A DNA stretch of 64,000 bases from Metarhizium brunneum (Eukaryota > Ascomycota > Sordariomycetes > Hypocreales > Clavicipitaceae), in contig NC_089423.1 in assembly GCF_013426205.1 (NCBI RefSeq), positions 6,572,001-6,636,000 of the forward strand, written 5' to 3'. Positions within the stretch are counted from its first letter, which is position 1, and every line of letters starts with the position of its first letter. Shown piece after piece: positions 37,957-47,033 of this stretch. Below the pieces are notes generated by a model. It saw only the letters and a program-made list of their open reading frames with translations. It made no database searches and was not told the origin of the DNA. Position numbers and translations under genes: made by a program.

Positions 37957-38628
37957 TCACCTCGTATGCCCAAAGATGACCCACCAGTTATCCCTCTCAT
38001 AGCCCCTGTCGCAAACCTCGCCGCCGGCGGCAACAACGTCCTCCTCGAGCTCGCCCTCCCTAAACAGGTGATAGTAGCGGTGGTGCGTCTCGTCGGGCTG
38101 GGCGCCCTTGCGCAGCGTCACCCACGGCACCAGCGTGTCCTGGCGCGAGGACTCGTCCCACCCCCTCCTGCTGGCCCTCTGCTCCAGGGCCCAGACGTAG
38201 ACGAGGGCCCTGCCGCGCGGGGCCAGGCAGCCGAGCATCTGGGCGAGGGCGTCGCGCCGCCGCTGCCGCGTGGACAGGTGGTGCACGACGGCGATGCAGA
38301 TGACGAAGTCGACGGAGCGGGGGCGGTAGGGGAGCGACAGGCCGTCGGCGGTGACGACGTCGGCGGCGCGCTCGGCGCGGGCGAGCCGCGCGAGGGAGGG
38401 GGACCGGTCCGACGCGAGCATGTGCAGCGTCGGGTTGACGGGGATGTATTTGCCGTTGCCGCAGCCGACGTCGAGCCCGACGCTGCCGGGGGCGAGGGAC
38501 GTGAGGAACTGCTGGACGAAGGGCCAGGGCTTGTGGCGCGTCGCGCTGAAGTGAGGCGCGATGGCTTCGTAGACGGCGTGCACGTGGGCTTGTTCGTAGG
38601 CCGCTGGGGGGGATGGAGGCGATGACAT
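37957..38628 (-). CDS. TRM9: tRNA wobble-uridine methyltransferase Trm9
   Basis: A 223-residue SAM-dependent methyltransferase without introns. In yeast Trm9 with Trm112 completes 5-methoxycarbonylmethyl-uridine at position 34 of tRNAs reading certain Arg and Glu codons, acting in the cytosol. Visible features: HVHAVYEAIAPHFSATRHKPWP at the N-terminus, SAM motif I (LDVGCGNGKYI), a motif II acidic residue (ASDRSP), DFVICIAVVHHLST, and the conserved end (DTLVPWVTLRKG, RYYHLFREGELE, NWWVIFGHTR). The start is placed at MSSPPSPP (38628); an in-frame ATG at 38718 would add 30 residues. The gene is very GC-rich at third positions, so the complementary strand is also open for 248 codons. It converges with the Myb gene. 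Identity is well supported. Confidence 0.92.
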   Translation of the reverse strand: MSSPPSPPAAYEQAHVHAVYEAIAPHFSATRHKPWPFVQQFLTSLAPGSVGLDVGCGNGKYIPVNPTLHMLASDRSPSLARLARAERAADVVTADGLSLPYRPRSVDFVICIAVVHHLSTRQRRRDALAQMLGCLAPRGRALVYVWALEQRASRRGWDESSRQDTLVPWVTLRKGAQPDETHHRYYHLFREGELEEDVVAAGGEVCDRGYERDNWWVIFGHTR

Positions 38629-40326
38629 ATTTTTGGCGGGGGGTGGATATGAGGAGTTGATGCGTCTGAGGTGGCTGGATTGTGTTTTTCTGGATGGTCC
38701 GGGGTGCTGCGATATCACGGTGTGGGCATGTCAGATGGTGCGTTTTAGTTGGCGTTGAGTTGCGCGGCTGGTGGTGTTGGACATGTTGGGTGTGGTGATG
38801 GGGGAAAAGTTTCTCGTTTTGGTGTTGATGGGGTGAGGTGAGCCCGCTGGTGGTTCAGTTCTACCTAGTTTGTTCGGTCTGCACGGGCCGATGGCGTCGA
38901 CTTGTGCACAAGGCTCCCGTGCTTGATGCCGTTTGCTCTTTTTTCCTCCTTTACTTTTTCTGTTTGGCTATTTTACGTACTGGTAGTTGTACGCGTGCTT
39001 CATCATATCAATCTACGCATGGTGTTGACATGAAGTCGAATCCCTGCCCCACCAATCACGTGCCAGACCAGTCAAAGGTACCTATGTACTCCGTATGTAT
39101 GTACTACGCACTCTGGTATGCTTACAAAAAATATAGACGAGACCGGCGCACCACGACGCGAGTCGTATTAATGCCTCTGAACCCCCGCGGCTTGCAACAC
39201 TGCATTTCAAATTTGCCAGTCTCGGCCAACCTTAAATACACGGGCCATGCGAATGTGAGGCCTTTTCCCCCCCTTCCCCTCTCTACTGCCCAATCCTTGA
39301 TGCCTACTCCGCACTACAAGAGTCTTCCAGAACAATAACTACCAAGTACCTGCTTAGGAGAACAAATTAAAGCAGTTCACCAAAAACCCGTTGTAGGCCA
39401 AGACACTCCTCAAAATGTGACAACAACGGGCACACCACCCCCTTGTACCTGGTCGCGAACGCCAAGTGGACTTGACACATGGGACACCCACCCCATCCAT
39501 GCCGCAGGGTGTTCCTTGGTTGGGGGCGCAGAAACTCAGCTGGGATCCCGGTCGTGGGCGGGGAGAACTAGGGGAGGGGGGAATAATACGGTGCGTGACG
39601 AGATGAGTTTTGAATGGGCGTCGTCTCCTTTGTCTCGGAGCATTTTGGGTTTTGGGACTCTGGCCTGTGGTTGTATTGCTAATTTGGTCGATTATGCGGT
39701 TTTACAACAAAAAGTCAATATTCGTGTGTCGGTTGCAACTTTGCTGCCTGGCCGCGTCGCGACGGTGGGCCAGCGCATTACAAAGATTAAAGCATGTGCG
39801 GTGATGCCGCGGTGAGAGTGGCGCCAGTTTCTGGTTTTTTTTTTTTATATCCGGGCCTTTTTTTCTGGGTTGGAAAGGGGAAGTAAAAGAGAGAGCCAAA
39901 TCTGACGAGTCCTCGTGCTATTCGGCGGCGGCGGCGCAATGACGGACCGATCTCGTGCTAAAGATGGGCCGAATCGAATAAAGGGAAAAAAACAAAAAAC
40001 GGAGTTGGCTGTTGCCTGCATGAACGGCCATATGAGGCTCGGGTTGGCCGAAATGGAATAACATGTCTAAGACAAGAGACGACGGGCGGGTACGGGGACT
40101 GAAGAAAAAAACAGGAAAAGAACGTTTAATTGATTAGGCAGCGGGGGGGAGGGGAGTCTCGCTTTTTCTTTTCTTTCTTTCTTTTTGTTTGATCCTTGTC
40201 ATCTTAGTTACACACCCTCCTTCTTCTTGGCCCCCGCCCGTTCTTTTGTATCATTGTGGGAAATGCTCGAATATTCCAAAGAGTCGAGTTGATCAATACT
40301 GTACGTATGTATGTACGTAGTTGCAG
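38629..40326. other. Intergenic region between TRM9 and the Gfo/Idh gene
   Basis: It holds the TRM9 promoter (right of 38628) and the 3' flank of the oxidoreductase gene. No supported gene is seen; frames at 38838-39338 and 39417-39815 start at non-ATG codons and lack motifs. One copy of the dispersed 9-mer is at 39087-39095. The stretch 40115-40200 has homopolymer and CTTT runs. Confidence 0.5.
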
Positions 40327-41581
40327 TTATTTGTTTCCCGTGTTCAGTGGACTCTTTGCGTCAAAGACATCCGTGGTTATCAGGTCGGGGTAGGCGACGC
40401 CGCCTTGCCTGAGGGCGTCGTCCATGGTCTGCATGATGACGATGCTCTCGTCCCATGGCATCGTGGCGCTCTGCTGCTTCCCGTCGCGCAGGCACCGTGC
40501 GCACTCGTCTGCCTCCCAGAACATGCCGTGGCCCCAGTTGCCGCGCGCCGGGTCCGTGGGGATCGGGCACTCGACCACCTCGACGGTGCCGTCGCCGTCC
40601 TTCTTGATGACGCTGTAGGAGAGCGGGCGGTACGCAGGGTGCGGCACTTGGATTTCGCCCTTGGACCCCTGGATGCGGATGGCGGGTGCCGCCGTCGCGT
40701 CGCCGTGCGGGCTGGTGCCGACGAGCATGGACGTCGTCGCCACGCCCATGGCCCTAGTGCCCGGGAAGTGGCAGATGATGCTGGTATTTTCGTCGGCCCC
40801 CGTGCGGTACTGGTTCATGGCCGCGAGCACGCGCGGCGCCTCCTTGGTCGCCGACGGCTGGACGTGGTAGAGCGTCTGGAAGACCCAGGTGAGTGGGTAG
40901 ACGCCGAGGTCGAGGAGCGCGCCGCCCGCGAGGTCCTTGTTGACCATGCGGTGCGTGTCGGGGAAGCTGACAATGCCATCTGTCTGCGGCGTGTTTTCGT
41001 TGAACGAGAGGTCGGCCAGCGTCCTGTAGACGGTGCCGATTTCCCCACTGCTAATCATCTCGCGGATCTTGATGCTCAGCGGGAAGTATCTCGTCCAGAC
41101 GGCCTCCATGAAGAACAGCTTCTTCTCCTTGGCCTTGGCGACCAGCTTCCTGGCCTGGCTCGCCGTCACGGTCAGCGCCTTCTCGCAGAGCACGTTCTTG
41201 CCGGCTTCCAGCGCCAGCATGGCATTCTGGAAGTGGTGGCTATGCGGGGTGGCGACGTAGACGATGTCGACGTTGGCATCAGCGACGAGCTCGGCATAGG
41301 AACCGTATGCCTTGGCCGTAGACGGGCCGTCGATCTTCTTGATAAAGTTGGCGGCGCGGTCTGCCGAGCTGGAGGACGACACAGCGACGATTTGGTGTTT
41401 GATGTCGTGCACGGAGCGGGTGGCCGGGTTGGTGAGGAGGTCTTTGCAGAAGGCTACCTGACGTTAGCTTGGGCGATGGCCGAATCACGAGGTTTTGATA
41501 AAAACGGCCAGCCTTACTCTCTGCGATGCCGCCCGTGGCCATGATGCCCCATTTGACCGTGTATGGAGTTCCAGAGGCCAT
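40327..41581 (-). CDS. Gfo/Idh/MocA oxidoreductase, dihydrodiol dehydrogenase-like
   Basis: A 396-residue NAD(P)-dependent oxidoreductase in two exons (41581-41518 and 41453-40327; intron 41517-41454, acceptor GGTAG). Joining them gives the Rossmann start KWGIMATGGIAETFCKDLL, an adenine-nucleotide-binding loop with the variant ATGGIA. Family landmarks follow: DIVYVATPHSHHFQNAMLAL, CEKALTVTASQA (the EKP-like motif with the catalytic Lys), FMEAVWTRYFPL and GGALLDLGVYPLTW in the C-terminal beta-sheet domain. This combination fits fungal trans-1,2-dihydrodiol dehydrogenase / NADP-dependent xylose dehydrogenase-like enzymes, typically 380-400 residues. The substrate cannot be told from sequence. 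There is no signal peptide, so it is probably cytosolic. It is transcribed divergently from an aldo/keto reductase 1.06 kb away. The opposite strand carries a 407-codon open frame that is only a GC-driven shadow. Confidence 0.9.
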
Positions 41582-42638
41582 TTTTGTATTGCGTTGTCGG
41601 TGGGTGGGTTGTCTTCTCTTTTGAAATGGTGGCAAGGAGGGTTGTTTTGGGTGTTTTTTTATGATGACTGCACACGATGACGGCAATGACCGACGCAGCT
41701 TTTGTTTTTGTAGATTTGTAGTGTAGCAGGCAGCTTCTTGTCCGAATTGCGCAACGAGCTGGCTTAGCCGCCCCAATCAGGAGTCCTTCACGGATGGAGA
41801 TCAAGTCATGGCGCGGGAGCTTCAAGCTACGTTGAACAGATGGCGGGGCTCGTGTGGTCACTGGTGACATTCGGAGCGAGCGCCACTGGGTAATTGTTTC
41901 ATATTGTGCTGCTTTTTCTTTCTTGATGTCGTGATGTTTCTTCTGTCGAAGCAAGTCTCAAGCGTGCCCATCTCAGTTTATGCTGACAAAGTCCGATCCT
42001 CGACCTCTTGCGCACTTTTGCCTCGATTCTATTTGCCCCCCCAACCGAAACACATTGGCTTTCGGAGATTTTCTACCAATTCAGGCTGTGGATAAAATAC
42101 TAGTGAGCCTTGGCTGAGAGGGAATCCGGCAGCTGGAATCCTTGGGAGGTGACGAGAAGCATGAGGGGTTAATGGCGGGGTAAGATTCCAGTCCGAGCCC
42201 GGCGCCCACTTTCCCTGCCTGTGCAACTGTGAACATTTCAAGTGTGGAGCAGGCAGCTACGGAAGCCAGGTGCCGTTTGTGGACGTCATCTCCGGCCCTC
42301 CAACATCAACGTTACCTCTGGTCGTCAGTCGCTTCATGGTTCCGGCCTTGACGACGCTGGCGGAATTCAATCTACGGCTGCTCGCATCTGTTCATGTCGG
42401 AAGGACACACTATCCGCGTTGAAGCCTTGCAGTAGTACATGTCGCTATGAACTCGTTGATACCTCGGAGCTCGGAATGGGGCTGAGGTGGTCGTTGATCA
42501 ACTGCGAGCTTTACCCAATCATGTTTACGCCCAGGACCACTTCACAACTCCGACGCTGGCCACACATCTGGCAGGATTCCCATGCTAGATGGCACGCTTT
42601 TGTTTCCCTGCCAACTTCCGGTTTTCACAGTTTCTGCC
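41582..42638. promoter_or_regulatory. Divergent intergenic region shared by two oxidoreductase genes
   Basis: The 1057 bp between the start codons of the Gfo/Idh enzyme (minus) and the aldo/keto reductase (plus) must hold both promoters. A TCTTTTG/CTTTCTT-rich part lies at 41610-41700 and 41905-41950. I cannot name a factor-binding site with confidence. The plus-strand frame 42242-42970 overlaps the aldo/keto reductase in another frame and is rejected. Confidence 0.45.
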
Positions 42639-43636
42639 ATGGCTCAAGCTGGCGTAGGATCCCAGGCTTCTCGCCTCGCCAAGGACCTAACCCTCGCCGG
42701 CCAGTCCGCCACCACGATCCCCAGGCTGGTATACGGCACGGCGTGGAAAAAGGAAAGGACTGCCGATCTGGTATACGCTGCGCTGAAGGCCGGCTTCCGT
42801 GGCATCGACACGGCTGCGCAGCCCAAGCATTACGACGAGCTGGGCGTGGCTACTGGTGTGAAGCGTGCCATTGCCCATGGCATCATTACGCGCGGAAACC
42901 TATTCGTATGTGCCACATTCATCGAGGGAGCCCAGTGATAGCATATACGACTGACCTATACATGCCGTAGATTCAAACCAAGTTTACTGCTCCAGGGGGC
43001 CAAAACCACATGACGCCATATGACCCCAATGCCCCTCTAGCCGAAAAGGTCGACCAGTCGATCCGCTCGTCACTGAAAAACTTCACCATTGAAGGGGAAG
43101 AGCCATACCTCGACAGCGTGGTGCTTCACTCGCCCATGGACACGATCCAGGACACCATGACTGTTTGGAAGACGCTCGAGTCCTACCACCCCCGAACGAT
43201 CCGCAATATCGGCATATCCAACACCACCCTGCGCGTGCTCGAAGCCCTCTACACCAACATGACCGTCAAACCGTCGGTTGTGCAGAACCGCTTCTACGAT
43301 GGCACGGAATACGAGACGAGGATCCGTGCTTATTGTCGCGGCAAGGACATTGTCTTCCAGTCGTTTTGGACCTTGAGCGCTAACCCGTCGCTGGTGAAGA
43401 GCGGGCCCGTGAAGCTGGTTGCCCGGGGTGCTGGTGTTGAAGTTGCAGCCGCGTACTATGCGTTGGTAATTGGACTGGAAGGTGTTGTGGTTTTGGACGG
43501 GACGACAAACGAGTCTCATATGAAGGAGGACCTGGAGGGACTGGAAAGGGTGGGCGTATGGGCTGAAGGGCCTGGGGCTTCCGATTGGGCGTCTGCGCTG
43601 GCTGCGTTTAAGGACTTGATCGGCAATAACGGATAA
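42639..43636 (+). CDS. Aldo/keto reductase
   Basis: A 310-residue NADPH-dependent reductase in two exons (42639-42905 and 42971-43636; 65-nt intron GTATGT...CGTAG). The start is GCCATGG, a strong context; an in-frame ATG at 42582 would add 19 residues. The AKR fold is supported by PRLVYGTAWKKERTADLVYAAL and GFRGIDTAAQPKHYDELGV, with Asp57 and Tyr65. Lys93 lies in IQTKFTAPGGQ and His142 in VVLHSPMD, completing the Asp-Tyr-Lys-His tetrad. RNIGISNTTL is the usual GxSN strand. The C-terminal part is shorter and less typical of AKRs (ARGAGVEVAAAYYALVIGLEGVVVLDGTTN). Such enzymes reduce aldehydes or ketones, but the substrate is unknown. It probably shares regulatory DNA with the divergent dihydrodiol dehydrogenase-like gene. 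Confidence 0.9.
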
Positions 43637-44434
43637 TCTCTGCAGAGTAAGAGAAGACGATGGACACGTATGTGCAGTCATGTAATCGTGAAATTGGCTA
43701 CCAGGTCGTCGCGTGGCGTCTGTGCACACGACTCTTGACGCGAAGGCGTGCCAGAATCCTGCGAGACGGCTTACATTTGCGGTGCTCGTACAAGTGGGCG
43801 TCCTCAATCGTCTGCCTCCTATTCTTGAGCCTTCATGGTGAAACAAAATCTTTGCAACCCGCTTAAAATTGTCGGCATCACATGGACGATCCCCTGTGGT
43901 GCGTAGCGAGATCGTTACTTTTTGTCTGAGACCCGCCTAAACTCAGATCTGCGCCAAGTTCGCCTTGGACCTCACCGATACAAGGTAGTAGGTCCCATGT
44001 AAAATGTGCCCACGTTATTTTACTGTCCCTCTAGGATCGATGAGGCGATGCGAAGTTGAAGGTTGACAATAGAGTACGAATTGAAGCATCGTACTCTCAG
44101 TTTGCCACCGTGTGTGCCGAGTCACCAAGTACAATACAACCACAAACCAGCATATTATCGTATATGCAATAGCATCCCCGCGTGATGTAATGACACCTTC
44201 TCTGTCACATGTCGAAGGATTGCCTAAAGTCAATCTAATTGAACAATAAAACGCATGGGGTTGATGGGGAAAAAGTCAACAGTATAAGACACGTTGAAAA
44301 GGCCTTTTCGTCTTTCATTTCCCCGACCAGAAACAAGACTCCTGCGTGATGACACTCGGAACAATATTGAATCTTTGGCTACCGTGTATTAATTCGACCC
44401 CTGGCGACGGCTAGTCAACAGGGCGGCCGTTTTA
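43637..44434. other. Convergent intergenic region, aldo/keto reductase / DYS1
   Basis: It holds the 3' flanks of both neighbours. I see no gene, repeat or RNA; short frames at 43660-43866 and 44015-44233 have no features. Confidence 0.5.
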
Positions 44435-45676
44435 TTACAAGTCTTTGGCAAACGTGTTGGCAACAATAAATGGGAAGCAAGCAGTAGCCTCCATGTACAC
44501 CTTGAAATTGTTTAGCATGCTAAATCGCAACCCGACGGCACTGCATCGACTTACCTTGACACTGTCCGCGCCTATTTTGATCTTGCCCCAGGAAACGGCC
44601 TCATCAGGCCGGGCGCCGGCATCGCTGCCGTCAAACTCCTGCGCGGTATTAATGTACACAGCGCTCTCGGCACCATTCCTCATCAAACAAGCATTCGCAA
44701 TGTGGTGCTTCACAATACCACCTCCCAGAATAATCATGCCCGCCCTCTTGGCTCTCACCGAAATGGTATTTATCCTGCGTATATCCTCCACAATGTCAAT
44801 CTTTAGTTGCAACGGCGACGCCTTGAAGGTGTGGAAGTACAGCATGTCTCCCAGGCTGCCATCCGTCAAAGCCGGACAGAAGACGGGGATGTCGTTCTTC
44901 CAAGCCCAGTAATAGACGGACCTTTCGTCGTTGATTTCCTTGCCCAGCCTGTGGATGATTTTCGACGGCGTCCAGTTGATTTCCTCGTCGGTGCCTTTGC
45001 TAGCCTCTTGCTCCTCCAGCATCTTGTCTAGTATGGGGACGACCCAGTCTTCAAAGGCGCAGTAGTTGGCGTTGGGGACGATGAGATTGCCGATGCGGTT
45101 GAGTCCCCTTTTGCGGAGGTCAGCGCCGGGCACGGAGAAGGAACTCATGTATGTCGTCCCGCTGCCGAGGCACTTGATGAAGTCTTCCTCTATGCCGCCG
45201 GCTGTGGTGACGATTGCTGAGACGTGCTTGTGTTGGGCGAGCCAGCGTAGGGTGCCGCGGAGCCCGGAAGAGATGAGGTTGGATGTGTAGCCCAGGAATA
45301 TGGTCGTTTTCTCAGAAGTATCTGGGTCTTTCCATTCTCTCTGTTGAGATTGTTAGAAATGGTTTGTCGTTTGGGAAAGCCGGGAGGGGCTTGTTGTGGT
45401 GGTACGCTTTTATCAGCTGGTGATGGCGCAGAAGAAGAGGTGAAAAAAGGTTGGAGAATGTCTACTCGCCATCTCGTTTATGATTCGGATAGCTTCGGCC
45501 ATACTTGATGCCTGGAAACCCATATGACGCATGCCGAGGAAGAGGTCTTCTGCGGTAATGGGCCGCTTGAGCTTGTTGAAGTCGAGCTCTTCAACGGGCT
45601 GCGAGCCGTCGGGCATGGCTTCCGACTTCATGAGCACTGCACCGGTGGCCTGCGAGGGTGGCGCATCCTGGGCCAT
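44435..45676 (-). CDS. DYS1: Deoxyhypusine synthase
   Basis: A 352-residue NAD-dependent enzyme that transfers the aminobutyl group of spermidine to a lysine of eIF5A, the first step of hypusine formation, in the cytosol. Exons: 45676-45470, 45340-44555 and 44500-44435; the last intron is 54 nt (GTAAGT...CAAG). Landmarks: [15 protein letters not shown] and [17 protein letters not shown] (NAD site), [50 protein letters not shown], and [11 protein letters not shown] with the catalytic Lys at about residue 322. The C-terminus ([18 protein letters not shown]) is a separate 22-codon exon. The first intron is ambiguous. The better frame and acceptor choice implies a GC donor (GCGAGT at 45469) joined at 45340 (NEM-REW); a GT donor at 45465 with a later acceptor gives NEM-AKW at the same length. 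The gene is divergent from SNT1. Confidence 0.94.
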
Positions 45677-47033
45677 GATGGCGACTGGGATAAGATGTTG
45701 TGTTGTGAGAGCTGGGGAGCGAGCGCGTGGCAGGCTATTATCTATGGTTTTGCCTTCTTTTATATTGTCTCTATGGCTCGTGATGGCGAAGTTGCGAGTC
45801 TTGAAATTGGGACAGTACAAAGTACTTGGTATCCATATTTATCACATGTTGTCGAATTTTTCTGCAGCTCAACGTCCGGCGCAAAGGAATAGTGGGCAAG
45901 CCGCCGTGGCAGCACTCAAGGGCTGGTGCTCTCTAATAAGTACCGTCGGTGAATGGCGGGCGTCCATTGATGCAGCGGGTGCCCAAGCTTAAAGTAAGTA
46001 AGTACCCGGTACCTAAGTACTTGAGTACCTGCGTGCTTAACACTTGGGCCCTCTGTACTCCGTACAAACCCAGGCACCTGCTTTGTACATGTGTAACTCG
46101 GCAACGGCCGTCGATGTTGAGCCTGGTTGGACTAATTCATTGGTCCTGCCTGGCCACTGACTGGCTGTGGGAGCGGCTGCAAACCCGATCAATTGGGCCT
46201 TATGTCAACGTTCCAACGTTGACTGGCGTCGGGACCATGATCAAAATATGCGTCATGACTGCGCCGGCGACAGGGCTTATAGCATCCGCCAATATTAAGC
46301 GCAAAATTCTAGCCTTCGTTGTTTCATTCACTAATAAGCTTAGAATTAGGTTTGTTTTTCTTCATCTTTGAACGCTTCATCGAGGGCAGCTGTCGTCCCA
46401 ACACTCCAGATGTCCCTTTGAAATCAAAAGACCCCAGTGCCAGCCCAGTCAAGGTCGCTCAACACACGGCCCAATCATCGTCAAGTGGCCCCGTACTCCG
46501 TACCGAGAATAGACTAGCGTCATGGCGGCAGTTTCGTTCTTATTGCCTTGGCAATTAAGCGCCAGGACAGACACACAATTGAACATGGACGGGCTGGCGG
46601 ACCCCAGCTGGGGGGCATCTTGCACTTTGCATCCATCTTCCCATCCGACTGCATTTTCAATATTTTCTGCTCGTCGCACGCTGTCGGCCGGTCGAAGCAC
46701 CATTCAGCACATGTTAGGCGTCCCGGTCGGCCATTTTATCGCTTACTCTGCCGCGTTGACGCGCTCGCTGCCGCCCCGACTCGCGCAGTAGTCCACGTCG
46801 TCTGTGTCGCCAGTCTCGTCGAGCCAAATCTCGAAGGGGTCATTTGACACCCCCCGTGGCTGTGGTTGGTTCGCAATCCGCAAACCCGCCACCCGCCACC
46901 CCCGACGGCAACCACACAGTTATCCCGAAGCCCGGGGCCGCATTGAATCACCACCACCGCCCTGCATCCGGATGCGATCGTAATCGCCCTGCTGCGCCGA
47001 GGATACCGGGCCATTTGCATGTGTACACGATAA
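45677..47033. other. Divergent intergenic region, DYS1 / SNT1
   Basis: It holds both promoters and the SNT1 5' leader. Two copies of the dispersed 9-mer occur (46056-46064 and 46494-46502), with GTAC-rich sequence at 45990-46035. No independent gene is supported; several 80-150-codon frames overlap on both strands without motifs. Confidence 0.5.

Noticed and set aside
40321..41544. 407-codon open frame on the plus strand opposite the Gfo/Idh gene
   Set aside because: It is a shadow of GC-rich coding DNA; the minus strand has a complete enzyme with catalytic motifs, while this frame is Arg/Val/His-rich with no domain.
42242..42970. 242-codon plus-strand frame overlapping the aldo/keto reductase start
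   Set aside because: The reductase lies in another frame with a full catalytic tetrad; this frame has no motif.
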